Shown here in pieces: positions 8,758-17,723 of a DNA stretch of 64,000 bases. This stretch comes from Pseudonocardia halophobica (GTDB lineage: Bacteria > Actinomycetota > Actinomycetes > Mycobacteriales > Pseudonocardiaceae): the NCBI RefSeq assembly GCF_027922425.1, contig NZ_BSFQ01000030.1, forward strand, positions 26,779 through 90,778, in the 5' to 3' direction. Under the pieces are notes generated by a model. It worked only from the letters and a program-made list of their open reading frames with translations, was not told where the DNA came from and did not search any database. How positions within the stretch are numbered: the first letter of the stretch is position 1; each line of letters begins with the position of its first letter. The position numbers and the translations under genes are program-made.

Positions 8758-9477
8758 GTGCCGACCACCGAGACGCGGGACTACCTGCCCGCGATGATCA
8801 ACCCCGCGTTCCTGCCCTTCTACGACCGCTTCGGCAAGCTCGCCGGGGTCGGCGACTCCTACTGGCAGCTCGTGGCGCAGGCCGCGATCGAGCCCGGCGC
8901 GACCGTGCTGGAGATCGGTTGCGGCACCGGCAACGTCCTGCTGCTGGCGAAGCGCGCGGTGCCCGGCGCGACGGTCATCGGGACCGATCCCGACGGCGAG
9001 GCGCTCGCCCTCGCCCGGCGCAAGGCCGAGCGCGCGGGCCTGGCCCTGCAGCTCGACGAGGCCTACGCCCAGTCGCTCCCGTACGGCGACGGGACCGTCG
9101 ACCGGGTCCTGTCCTCGCTGATGCTCCACCACCTGCCCGAGGACGCGAAGGTGGGTGCGTTGCGCGAGGTCCGCCGGGTGCTCGCACCGGGCGGGAGCCT
9201 GCACCTGATGGACCTCGACCACGACCCGCGGGAGTCAGGGGGCGTGTTCGCCCTGGTGAACGGGCTGCACGGGCTCCTCCTCCGGCTGCGCGGAGGACAC
9301 GACCACGGGGCCGGGCACGGCCACGGGCAGGGGCACGGTCACGCTCAGGGCCACGGTCACGGGCAGGGCCCGTCGGTGCTCGACCTGCTCGCGCAGGCCG
9401 GCTTCACCGACGCGACGACCGTGAGCCGGGGGCGCACCCGGCTCGGTGGGCTGACCTTCTACCGGGCGACCGCGTAG
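8758..9477 (+). CDS. Class I SAM-dependent methyltransferase with His-rich insert
   Basis: A 239-residue Rossmann-fold methyltransferase. SAM motif I is VLEIGCGTGN (50-59), the acidic residue is in TDPDGEA, and a post-I LMLHHLPEDAKV segment is present. Between the catalytic core and the last strand lies a Gly/His run (about 179-204) with eight histidines in HG and GHG repeats, a likely metal-binding loop. Similar DNA repeats inside the run suggest it expanded by slippage. The substrate is unknown. The gene is divergent from an AraC regulator. Confidence 0.8.
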   Translation: MPTTETRDYLPAMINPAFLPFYDRFGKLAGVGDSYWQLVAQAAIEPGATVLEIGCGTGNVLLLAKRAVPGATVIGTDPDGEALALARRKAERAGLALQLDEAYAQSLPYGDGTVDRVLSSLMLHHLPEDAKVGALREVRRVLAPGGSLHLMDLDHDPRESGGVFALVNGLHGLLLRLRGGHDHGAGHGHGQGHGHAQGHGHGQGPSVLDLLAQAGFTDATTVSRGRTRLGGLTFYRATA

Positions 9478-9478
9478 C

Positions 9479-10372
9479 TCAGCCGCGCATGCGGAACGGC
9501 TCGAACGCGGCGCGCAGGTCGACGTCCCGGCCGTCCGCATCGACGGCCCGGACGGCGCCGGCGGCGTCGGCCAGCCCGACGCAGCGGTGCCCGTCGAAGA
9601 GCCCGCAGGCGTAGCGGACCTCGTGGTCGTCGAGCTCCAGGACGCCGACCCGCAGCTGGTAGATGCCGGGGTAGTGCACCTGGTCGCGGTACTCGACGCG
9701 CAGCGAGCTCGGGGACAGCCCGTCGAGCGGCCCGCCGAGCGGGTAGCCGAGGACGTCGGTGTGCAGCTCGGCGAGGCCGTCGAGGTACCAGCCGGCGAGG
9801 GCCACGTTGTTGACGTGCCGGTTGGTGTCGATGTCGCCGAAGCGGGTCCGGACGTCGTAGCGGAACGGGTAGTTCTCGCGGACGAGGCGCGACGCGTCGA
9901 ACTCCCGGCGCGCGGTCGGGGCGGCCTCGGGCAGCACGAGGCCGGCGAGCGCGGTGCGCATCTCCTCGGGCAGCGGCGCGGGCCGGCCGCCCTCCACCCA
10001 CACGCTGGTGGACTCGCCGGTGGCGACCAGCTCCGCACCGGTGAAGACGCCGTAGCCGTAGCTGAACGACGAGCCGCCGACCCGGTTCACGGCCATGCCG
10101 ACCCGGTAGTCGTCGGCGATGCGCAGCGGGGCGAGCACGTCGACGTTGATCGAGGCGAGGAGCTGCCCCGTCCCGGCCGGGCGGTTGCCGAACGTGCGCT
10201 CGGGGAAGGCCCGGTGCTCGGTGGTCACCCGGGCGTCCTCGAACCAGCGGACCAGCGCCTCCCGGCCGACGCGGCGGCTCGGGTCCAGGTCGCTGTAGCG
10301 CGGCGTCACCTCCAGCACCATGGGGTACCGGTCCGCCTCGGGTCGGATCTGCGTGGACGTCACCCGGTTCAT
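9479..10372 (-). CDS. Double hotdog acyl-CoA thioesterase-like protein
   Basis: A 297-residue protein with two hotdog domains in tandem. The first begins VTPRYSDLDPSRRVG and the second VRTRFGDIDTNRHVNNV; the second keeps the Asp-x-x-x-His-x-N pattern of 4HB-CoA-type thioesterases. It probably hydrolyses acyl-CoA or acyl-ACP esters in the cytoplasm; the chain preference is unknown. I prefer the ATG at 10372, behind an AGGTGG ribosome site, over the GTG 9 nt earlier. Confidence 0.82.
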   Translation of the reverse strand: MNRVTSTQIRPEADRYPMVLEVTPRYSDLDPSRRVGREALVRWFEDARVTTEHRAFPERTFGNRPAGTGQLLASINVDVLAPLRIADDYRVGMAVNRVGGSSFSYGYGVFTGAELVATGESTSVWVEGGRPAPLPEEMRTALAGLVLPEAAPTARREFDASRLVRENYPFRYDVRTRFGDIDTNRHVNNVALAGWYLDGLAELHTDVLGYPLGGPLDGLSPSSLRVEYRDQVHYPGIYQLRVGVLELDDHEVRYACGLFDGHRCVGLADAAGAVRAVDADGRDVDLRAAFEPFRMRG

Positions 10373-10507
10373 GATGCCCACCTACCCCCGCGTGAGCTGC
10401 CGTAACGGGACGACGTCACGTGTGACCATCCCGACCTCGGCGCGGTTCCCCGCGCCCGACCGGGCCGGTTGGCGGGACCTGTCGGTGCCGGCGGCTATCG
10501 TCGGGCG

Positions 10508-12589
10508 GTGCCCCTCGCCTCCGCCTCCCCGCCCGTCCGGTCCCAGGACCTGCCGGGCGTGGCCGAGCTGCTCGAGGTGGCCGTCACGGCCGTCGGCGGC
10601 ACGCGCCGCGAGGGACAGGACGCGATGGCCCAGGCCGTGCGCAAGGCGCTGTCGAGCGGCGAGCACCTCGCCGTGCAGGCCGGCACCGGCACGGGCAAGT
10701 CGCTGGCCTACCTGGTGCCCGCGATCCGGCACGCGATGGCCCGCGACACCACCGTCGTGATCTCCACGGCCACCATCGCGCTGCAGCGCCAGCTGGTCGA
10801 CCGGGACCTCCCCCGCCTTGCGAAGGCGCTCAAGCCCGCCCTCGGCCGCGAGCCCACGTTCGCGATCCTCAAGGGCCGCCGGAACTACCTGTGCCTCAAC
10901 AAGCTCCACGGCGACGAGCAGATGGCCGACCCGGGCGAGGAGCAGCTGTTCGACGCGTTCGCGATCTCGGCCATGGGGCGCAACGTCAAGCGGCTGCACG
11001 ACTGGGCGTCGGACACCGAGACCGGGGACCGGGACGAGCTGGTCCCCGGCGTGCCGGACAACGCCTGGCGCCAGGTCTCGGTCACCGCGCGGGAGTGCCT
11101 CGGCGTCTCGCGGTGCCCCGTCGGCGAGGACTGCTTCGCCGAGAAGGCGCGGGCGGAGGCCGGCCGGGCGGACGTCGTCGTCACCAACCACGCCCTGCTC
11201 GCGATCGACGCGATGGGCGAGGCCCAGGTGCTCCCGGAGCACGACGTCGTGGTGGTCGACGAGGCCCACGAGCTGGTCGACCGGGTCACCGGCGCCGCCA
11301 CGGGGGAGCTCACGGCGGGCACGGTCGCCGCGGCGGCGCGGCGCTGCGGCAAGCTCGTCGACCAGGCGCTGGCGGACCGGCTGGCCGAGGCGGGCGAGGG
11401 CCTCGGCATGGTGCTCGAGGACCTGCCCAACGGGCGCTGGGAGGCGATCCCGCAGGCCGCCACCGGCGCGCTCACGGTGATCCGGGACGCGGCCGGCATG
11501 TGTCGGCAGGCACTCGGCGGCGAGCGCCGCGAGGACCCCGAGGGCGCCACCGGGCGCAAGCTCGCGCTCGCGCTGCTCGACGAGGTGTCCGAGTCCGTCG
11601 TGCGGGTGTTGAAGGCTTTCGAGGAGCCGGACCCCGCCAAGCGGTACGACGTCGTGTGGCTGGCCGAGCAGGGCCCGGACGGCGCCCGGCACAAGGTGCT
11701 GCGGGTGGCGCCGCTGTCCGTCGGCGGGCTGCTGCGGGAGCGGCTGTTCGGGCAGCGCACCACCGTGCTCACCAGCGCGACCCTGGCCCTGGGCGGCTCG
11801 TTCGACGCGCTGGCCCGGCAGTGGGGGCTGCCGCCGGAGAAGATCGTGTCGGCCCGTCCCGAGGGCGGGGTGGAGTCGGCGGGCGGGGACTCGGCGGACC
11901 CCGTCCGGGACCCGGACGCGCCGCGGTGGAAGGGCCTCGACGTCGGCTCGCCGTTCGCCCACGGGCGCAGCGGGATCCTCTACGTGGCCAAGCACCTGCC
12001 GCCCCCGGGGCGGGACGGGCTGGCGCCGGAGTACCTCGACGAGATCGCCGGGCTGGTGGAGGCCGCGGGCGGGCGCACGCTCGGGCTGTTCTCCTCGATG
12101 CGGGCCGCGAAGCAGGCCACCGAGGCGTTGCGCGGGCGGTTGTCCGTCCCGCTGCTCTGCCAGGGGGACGACTCCACGATGCTGCTGGTCAAGCGGTTCG
12201 CCGAGGACACCGAGACCTGCCTGTTCGGCACGCTGTCGCTGTGGCAGGGCGTCGACGTCCCGGGCCCCTCGCTGAGCTGCGTGATCATCGACCGGATCCC
12301 CTTCCCGCGCCCGGACGACCCGCTGGTCGCCGCGCGGCAGAAGGCGGCGGACTCCCGGGGTGGCAACGGCTTCCTCACGGTCTCCGCCACCCACGCCGCG
12401 CTGCTGCTCGCCCAGGGCGCCGGCCGGCTGCTGCGGGGCACCGACGACCGGGGGGTGGTCGCGATCCTGGACCCGCGGATCGCCACCGCCCGCTACGGCG
12501 GCTTCCTCCGCGCGTCGCTGCCGCCCTTCTGGCAGACCACCGACGCCGGGAAGGTCCGCGCCGCCCTCACCCGCCTCCGGGAGGCCTGA
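10508..12589 (+). CDS. dinG: DinG-type ATP-dependent DNA helicase
   Basis: A 693-residue superfamily 2 helicase of the XPD/DinG group. Walker A is AGTGTGKS (58-65) and the Walker B box is DEAH (251-254). Four cysteines (129, 197, 203, 209) between them are placed to bind a 4Fe-4S cluster. Later motifs include LTSATLALGG and QGAGRLLRGTDDRG. It probably unwinds 5'-tailed, forked or R-loop DNA during repair. A TATCGT -10 box ends 6 nt before the chosen GTG, so a leaderless start is more likely than the 13-codon longer frame. The M. tuberculosis orthologue also lies near pncB. Confidence 0.9.
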   Translation: MPLASASPPVRSQDLPGVAELLEVAVTAVGGTRREGQDAMAQAVRKALSSGEHLAVQAGTGTGKSLAYLVPAIRHAMARDTTVVISTATIALQRQLVDRDLPRLAKALKPALGREPTFAILKGRRNYLCLNKLHGDEQMADPGEEQLFDAFAISAMGRNVKRLHDWASDTETGDRDELVPGVPDNAWRQVSVTARECLGVSRCPVGEDCFAEKARAEAGRADVVVTNHALLAIDAMGEAQVLPEHDVVVVDEAHELVDRVTGAATGELTAGTVAAAARRCGKLVDQALADRLAEAGEGLGMVLEDLPNGRWEAIPQAATGALTVIRDAAGMCRQALGGERREDPEGATGRKLALALLDEVSESVVRVLKAFEEPDPAKRYDVVWLAEQGPDGARHKVLRVAPLSVGGLLRERLFGQRTTVLTSATLALGGSFDALARQWGLPPEKIVSARPEGGVESAGGDSADPVRDPDAPRWKGLDVGSPFAHGRSGILYVAKHLPPPGRDGLAPEYLDEIAGLVEAAGGRTLGLFSSMRAAKQATEALRGRLSVPLLCQGDDSTMLLVKRFAEDTETCLFGTLSLWQGVDVPGPSLSCVIIDRIPFPRPDDPLVAARQKAADSRGGNGFLTVSATHAALLLAQGAGRLLRGTDDRGVVAILDPRIATARYGGFLRASLPPFWQTTDAGKVRAALTRLREA

Positions 12590-12620
12590 CCGCCCCGACG
12601 AGCCGCGTGCGACCCGCTCG

Positions 12621-13367
12621 TCAGTCGGCGGCGGCGCAGGTGATGGTGCCGGGGTCGACCTCGGTGAAGCCCGCGTCGCGGACGCACACCACGTCGTCGC
12701 GGGCCAGCAGGGCCTCCCACAGGGCCGGGTCGCGGCGCACCGCGAACCGCGGCGCCCCGGTCCACCCCCGTACCGCGGCGAGGATCATCGAGGCGTGCCC
12801 GACCTGCGCGGCGGCCTTGCCGACCGTCATGTCCACGGCCGGGTTGACCACGATCAGCGGGACGCCCTCAGGGACTTGGCCCGGGTCGTCCGACGGCAGG
12901 TCCGTGCCGCCGATCTGCAGCCGCGACACGGCCTTGGGGACGTCGTCGACGGGGCCGGGCAGCAGGGCCCGGGCCTCGGCGCCGTCGACCTCGACCGTGA
13001 CGCCGGGCAGCTCCTGGGCCGCCGCCCAGTGCGCGCCGCGGGCCCGCCGCGCGATCTTGCGGATGCGGCCGTCGACCCAGGCCCGCAGCGGCTCGTGCCA
13101 CTCCCCCTGCGCCCGTGCGTCCACGCACACGGCGAGCGCGGCCTGTGCCGCCGCCTCGAGCAGCGCGGTCCGCGCGGGCAGCTCCCGCTCGATCCGCAGG
13201 ATCACGGGCATCGCTCGGACCACGCCGTCGGCCTCCGGCGGGATCACCGCGGGCGCGCCCGAGTAGCGCGCCCCGAGCGGCGCGAGCACCGGCGCGCGGG
13301 GCTCGTCGGCGGCCAGAGGCTCGTCGGCGGCCACGGGCTCCTCGGGCTGCTCCGGCTGGGCGCTCAC
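12621..13367 (-). CDS. Peptidyl-tRNA hydrolase PTH2-like protein
   Basis: A 248-residue protein. Its C-terminal half carries the PTH2 core: VNPAVDMTVGKAAAQVGHASM, matching the K-x-A-A-Q-x-x-H-A pattern, then the strand VVCVRDAGFTEVDPGT. Such proteins recycle peptidyl-tRNA. The first ~120 residues are an extra region with an acidic, Pro/Glu-rich start. The GTG start overlaps the serB stop by 4 nt (GTGA), indicating translational coupling. Confidence 0.75.
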   Translation of the reverse strand: MSAQPEQPEEPVAADEPLAADEPRAPVLAPLGARYSGAPAVIPPEADGVVRAMPVILRIERELPARTALLEAAAQAALAVCVDARAQGEWHEPLRAWVDGRIRKIARRARGAHWAAAQELPGVTVEVDGAEARALLPGPVDDVPKAVSRLQIGGTDLPSDDPGQVPEGVPLIVVNPAVDMTVGKAAAQVGHASMILAAVRGWTGAPRFAVRRDPALWEALLARDDVVCVRDAGFTEVDPGTITCAAAD

Positions 13368-14599
13368 GCGATCGGCACCCGCCGCAGGACGCCCTCGGCG
13401 GCGTCGGCGCGCTCCACCTCGTCCCGCGTGATGCCCAGGACGAACAGCACGACGTCGAGGTAGGGCTGCGACAGCGCCGTGTCGGCGATCTCCCGCAGGG
13501 CGGGCTTGGCGTTGAACGCGATGCCCAGCCCGGCAGCCGAGAGCATGTCGATGTCGTTGGCGCCGTCGCCCACCGCGACGGTCTGCTCGACCGGGATCTC
13601 GTGCTCCGCGGCGAAGCGCCGCAACGCCTCCGCCTTGCCCGGCCGGTCGACGATCTCGCCGACCACGCGTCCGGTCAGCCGGCCGTCCTCGATCTCGAGG
13701 GTGTTGGCAGCGCAGAAGTCGAGACCCAGCTCGGTGACCAGGCCCTCGATGACCTGGGTGAACCCCCCGGACACGACGCCGGTGCGGAACCCGAGCCGCT
13801 TCAGCGTGCGGATCGTGGTGCGGGCGCCGGGCATGAGCTCCAGCTCGGCGGCCACCTCGTCGATGACCGACTCCGGCAGCCCCTTCAGCGTGGCGACGCG
13901 CGCCCGCAGGGACTGCGCGAAGTCCAGCTCGCCGCGCATGGCGGCCTCGGTGACGCGCCGGACCTCGTCCTCGGCACCGGCCCGGGCGGCCAGCATCTCG
14001 ATGACCTCGCCCTGCACGAGGGTGGAGTCGACGTCGAACACGATGAGCCGCTTGCTGCGCCGGGACAGCCCGACGCGCTCCACGGCGACGTCGACCCCGG
14101 CCTCGCGGGCGACCTCGACCAGCTTGGTGCGCAACGTGCCGTGCGGCTGCTCGGGATCGTCGGGGTTCGGCGAGACCTCCAGCTCCAGCCCGGTGACCGG
14201 GTAGTCCGCGACGCGACGGATGGAGTCGATGTTGGCCCCGACGTCCGCCAGCGCCTGCGCGACCATCCCGAAGGCCCGCGCCGTGATCGGCCGCCCGAGC
14301 ACCACGACGGCGTGCGTGGACTGACGCCGCCCCTGGCCGTTCGTGCCGATCGAGGTGTGGACCTGCATCCCGATGCTGTGCATCGCGGCCTCGACGGCCT
14401 CCTGCAGCTCCTCGGGATCGTGCGCGACGGCGACGAGCGCGCCGAGGGTGAGCCGGCCGCGGATCACGACCTGCTCGACGTCCAGCAGCTCGACCGCGTG
14501 GCGTGTGAGCACGGTGAACAGCACCGAGCTGACGCCGGGACGGTCGGGCCCGGTCACCGTCACGAGGACGGTCGACCGGGCCTGATCGTGCTGTGGCAC
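13364..14599 (-). CDS. serB: Phosphoserine phosphatase SerB (ACT-containing)
   Basis: A 411-residue HAD phosphatase for the last step of serine synthesis. Two ACT-like domains (about 10-85 and 95-170) precede the HAD domain, whose nucleophile is Asp189 in FDVDSTLVQGEVIE. Later motifs are SGGFTQV and GDGANDIDML. The ACT domains usually mediate serine feedback. Next to ctaD on the same strand, as serB2-ctaD in mycobacteria. Confidence 0.95.
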   Translation of the reverse strand: MPQHDQARSTVLVTVTGPDRPGVSSVLFTVLTRHAVELLDVEQVVIRGRLTLGALVAVAHDPEELQEAVEAAMHSIGMQVHTSIGTNGQGRRQSTHAVVVLGRPITARAFGMVAQALADVGANIDSIRRVADYPVTGLELEVSPNPDDPEQPHGTLRTKLVEVAREAGVDVAVERVGLSRRSKRLIVFDVDSTLVQGEVIEMLAARAGAEDEVRRVTEAAMRGELDFAQSLRARVATLKGLPESVIDEVAAELELMPGARTTIRTLKRLGFRTGVVSGGFTQVIEGLVTELGLDFCAANTLEIEDGRLTGRVVGEIVDRPGKAEALRRFAAEHEIPVEQTVAVGDGANDIDMLSAAGLGIAFNAKPALREIADTALSQPYLDVVLFVLGITRDEVERADAAEGVLRRVPIA

Positions 14600-16354
14600 T
14601 TACCGGGAGCGCGGGTCGTCGTCGGGCTGGGTCTCCCGCGAGACGCCCTGCGCGGCGATCTCGGACGGGGCGGGGTGCCCGCCGACGTGCGCCTCGGCCC
14701 GGGCCCGCTCCACCAGGTGCGGGTAGTGCAGCTCGAACGCCGGGCGCTCGGAGCGGATGCGCGGCAGCTCGGTGAAGTTGTGCCGCGGCGGCGGGCAGCT
14801 CGTGGCCCACTCCAGCGAGTTCCCGAAGCCCCACGGGTCGTCGACCGTGACCACGCGGCCGTACCGGTAGCTGCGGAACACGTTCCAGATGAACGGCAGC
14901 GTGGACGCCCCGAGGACGAACGCGCCGATCGAGGAGATCATGTTCAGCGTGGTGAAGCCGTCCGTGCCCAGATAGTCGACGTACCGGCGCGGCATGCCCT
15001 CGTTGCCCAGCCAGTGCTGGACGAGGAACGTCATGTGGAAGCCGATGAACGTGGTCCAGAAGTGGAACTTGCCCAGCGTCTCGTCGAGCATCCGGCCGGT
15101 CATCTTCGGGAACCAGAAGTAGATGCCCGCGTAGGTCGCGAACACGATCGTCCCGAAGAGCACGTAGTGGAAGTGCGCCACCACGAAGTACGTGTCGGAC
15201 ACGTGGAAGTCGATCGGGGGGGAGGCCAGCAGCACGCCGGTCAGTCCGCCGAACAGGAACGTCGCGAGGAAGCCGACGGAGAACAGCATCGGCGTCTCGA
15301 ACGTGAGCTTGCCCTTCCACATCGTGCCGATCCAGTTGACGAACTTGATGCCCGTCGGGATCGCGATGAGGAACGTGGTGAACGAGAAGAAGGCCAGGAG
15401 CACCGCGCCGGTCGCGTACATGTGGTGCGCCCACACGGCGACGGACAGCGCCGCGATCGCGATGGTCGCGAAGACCAGCGTCTTGTAGCCGAAGATCGGC
15501 TTGCGGCTGAACACCGGGAAGATCTCGGACACGATGCCGAAGAACGGCAGCGCGACGATGTAGACCTCGGGGTGGCCGAAGAACCAGAACAGGTGCTGCC
15601 AGAGGATCACGCCGCCGTTGGCCGGGTCGAAGACGTGGGCACCGAGGTGGCGGTCCGCCGCGAGGCCGAACAGGGCCGCGGTGAGCACCGGGAACGCGAT
15701 CAGGACCAGCAGCGACGTGATGAAGATGTTCCAGGTGAAGATCGGCATCCGGAACATCGTCATGCCGGGGGCGCGCATGCAGACGATCGTGGTCACGAAG
15801 TTGACGCCGCCGAGGATCGTGCCCAGACCACCGACCGCGAGACCCATGATCCACAGGTCGGCGCCCGCACCGGGCGAGCGGATCGCGTCGGACAGCGGCG
15901 TGTAGGCGAACCAGCCGAAGTCCGCGGCGCCGCCGGGCGTGAGGAACCCGGACAGCACGATCAGCCCGCCGAACAGGAACAGCCAGTAGGAGAAGGCGTT
16001 CAGCCGCGGGAACGCCACGTCCGGGGCGCCGATCTGCAGCGGGACGATGTAGTTCGCGAAGCCGAAGAGGATCGGCGTGGCGTAGAGCAGCAGCATGATC
16101 GTGCCGTGCATGGTGAACAGCTGGTTGTACTGCTCGCTCGACAGGAACTGCTGCCCGGGCCGCGCGAGCTCGCCACGGATCAGCAGCGCCATCGCCCCGC
16201 CGGCCATGAAGAAGCCGAACGACGTGACCATGTACAGGATCGAGATGTCCTTGGGGTCCGTCGTCCGGAGCATCTTCAGGAACGTGGAACCCTTACCCGT
16301 CCGACGCGCCGGGTACGGGCGCGTCGTGATCGGCTTGGGCGCGACGGCTGTCAC
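14600..16354 (-). CDS. ctaD: Cytochrome c oxidase subunit I (aa3 type)
   Basis: A 584-residue, twelve-helix membrane subunit of the terminal oxidase. Haem and copper ligands are visible: MHGTIMLLL, the HPEVY Cu-B/cross-linked Tyr motif, AHHMYATGA (His pair) and VAHFHYVLFG (haem a and a3 ligands). The GTG start has a perfect GGAGG ribosome site 5 nt upstream. It reduces O2 to water and pumps protons in the cytoplasmic membrane. Confidence 0.96.
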   Translation of the reverse strand: MTAVAPKPITTRPYPARRTGKGSTFLKMLRTTDPKDISILYMVTSFGFFMAGGAMALLIRGELARPGQQFLSSEQYNQLFTMHGTIMLLLYATPILFGFANYIVPLQIGAPDVAFPRLNAFSYWLFLFGGLIVLSGFLTPGGAADFGWFAYTPLSDAIRSPGAGADLWIMGLAVGGLGTILGGVNFVTTIVCMRAPGMTMFRMPIFTWNIFITSLLVLIAFPVLTAALFGLAADRHLGAHVFDPANGGVILWQHLFWFFGHPEVYIVALPFFGIVSEIFPVFSRKPIFGYKTLVFATIAIAALSVAVWAHHMYATGAVLLAFFSFTTFLIAIPTGIKFVNWIGTMWKGKLTFETPMLFSVGFLATFLFGGLTGVLLASPPIDFHVSDTYFVVAHFHYVLFGTIVFATYAGIYFWFPKMTGRMLDETLGKFHFWTTFIGFHMTFLVQHWLGNEGMPRRYVDYLGTDGFTTLNMISSIGAFVLGASTLPFIWNVFRSYRYGRVVTVDDPWGFGNSLEWATSCPPPRHNFTELPRIRSERPAFELHYPHLVERARAEAHVGGHPAPSEIAAQGVSRETQPDDDPRSR

Positions 16355-16562
16355 TGTGCCTCCTGCACTGGACCTCGCTGAACCTCGCTGGCTCAAGGTG
16401 GTGGGCCAGGTCCGGACTCTATCTCCCGCCAACCGGACCGCACGCCCTCGGGCTGTGCCGAGGGGAGCGGGCACGGTTCGCACGGGCATTGTGCTCTACG
16501 CAGGGTAGAACGACCAACCGAGGGGGGCCAGGCAGGGGCCCGGACCTCCCCCGTCGGTGGGG

Positions 16563-16890
16563 TCACACGTCCCGCGGCGCGAGCTCGACCGCCGTGACCG
16601 AACCCTCGGCCAGCCCCTCGTTGCGACACACGGCCTTCTTGACCGGCAGGACGTAGGTGCCGCGCGCGGCGTTCGGGGAAGATCGATGTCCGCCACGTGG
16701 TGGCGCCGACGCGCACGACGACCGGGATCGAGCCGAACCCCGCCGTGGGCGGGGCCCGCTCGCCGATCTCCTCGGCGATCTCCGGAGGCAGGCTCACGAA
16801 GGTCCACGTGTCGTGTCGGCGGGCGTCCCACACCCACAGCTCGGCGCGGAAGGAGTAGGTCTGCGGCGCGGTCGCGACGCCAGCCTGCCC
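16563..16890 (-). pseudogene. DUF1905-type small protein, frameshifted
   Basis: The reverse strand encodes a DUF1905-like domain in two frames. The first part (FRAELWVWDARRHDTWTFVS to TTWRTSIFP) is in one frame. The second (AARGTYVLPVKKAVCRNEGL to APRDV, then stop) is in the next. Removing one base near 16673, in the run after the Pro codon, rejoins them. No clear start codon is visible upstream, so the 5' end near 16890 is approximate. It is either a decayed gene or a one-base sequence error. Its role is unknown even when intact. Confidence 0.5.
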
Positions 16891-16911
16891 TCCCCCACCG
16901 ACAATTCCGGC

Positions 16912-17643
16912 GTGACGCTCAACGCCGGGCCCGGCCTCGCGGTGGCCGCTGCGCTCGCGGTCCTGATCGCCGCGGCGACCGCCCTCCTCGCGCAGCTGGG
17001 GACGGCGCGGGCCGCCGTGCTGGCGTCGGCGCGGGCGGTCGTCCAGCTCGGCGCGGTGTCGCTGCTGATCGGCGTGGTGGTGCGGTCGCTGGGGACCAGT
17101 GCGCTGTTCGTGCTGCTGATGGTCGCAGTGGCGGCCTTCACCTCCGCGCGCCGCCTCACCCGGCACCCGAGCGGCTGGTGGGTGGTGCTGCCGATCACGG
17201 CGGGCCCGCTGCCGGTCGTCGCGCTGCTCGTGGCGGGCGGAGTGGTGCCGGCGACCGGGATCGCCGTGATCCCGACGGCCGGCATCCTCATCGGCGGCGC
17301 GATGACCGCGACCTCGTTGGCGGGCAGGCGGATGCGCGACGAGCTGATCGCGCGCCGGGGCGAGGTGGAGGCGGCCCTGTCCCTGGGGTTCCTCCCCCGC
17401 GACGCGAACGTGGAGATCGCCCGCCCGAGCGCGGCCCAGGCGCTGGTGCCCGCCCTCGACCAGACCCGGACCGTCGGGCTCGTCACGCTGCCGGGCGCCT
17501 ACGTCGGCATGCTGCTCGGCGGCGCCTCCCCGGTCGAGGCCGGCGCCGTGCAGCTGCTCGTGCTGGTGCTGCTCCTGGCCGTCGAGACGGTGGCGGTGGC
17601 CCTCACGGTCGAGCTGGTGTGCCGGGGCCTCGTACGGACGTAG
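16912..17643 (+). CDS. UPF0014/FetB-type ABC transporter permease
   Basis: A 243-residue integral membrane protein with about six helices. The family signature is clear: ALVPALDQTRTVGLVTLPGA followed by YVGMLLGGASPVEAG, as in FetB, an iron-export permease. No FetA ATPase gene lies beside it, so its ATPase must be elsewhere. The frame is open much further upstream, but that part is antisense to the DUF1905 gene, so I start at the GTG at 16912. Confidence 0.8.
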   Translation: MTLNAGPGLAVAAALAVLIAAATALLAQLGTARAAVLASARAVVQLGAVSLLIGVVVRSLGTSALFVLLMVAVAAFTSARRLTRHPSGWWVVLPITAGPLPVVALLVAGGVVPATGIAVIPTAGILIGGAMTATSLAGRRMRDELIARRGEVEAALSLGFLPRDANVEIARPSAAQALVPALDQTRTVGLVTLPGAYVGMLLGGASPVEAGAVQLLVLVLLLAVETVAVALTVELVCRGLVRT

Positions 17644-17723
17644 GCGCCCAACGCCCACATCGCGGGTCGGGTTGAGTGGCCGGGCCGCCCGCGACGGCTG
17701 AACCGCGCTGCGGGAGCGGGTGC

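Noticed and set aside
12621..15854. Open frames over 1000 codons covering the PTH2, serB and ctaD genes in other frames (both strands)
   Set aside because: They are antisense or out-of-frame shadows produced by very high GC; products are Arg/Ala/Pro/Gly strings with no domain.
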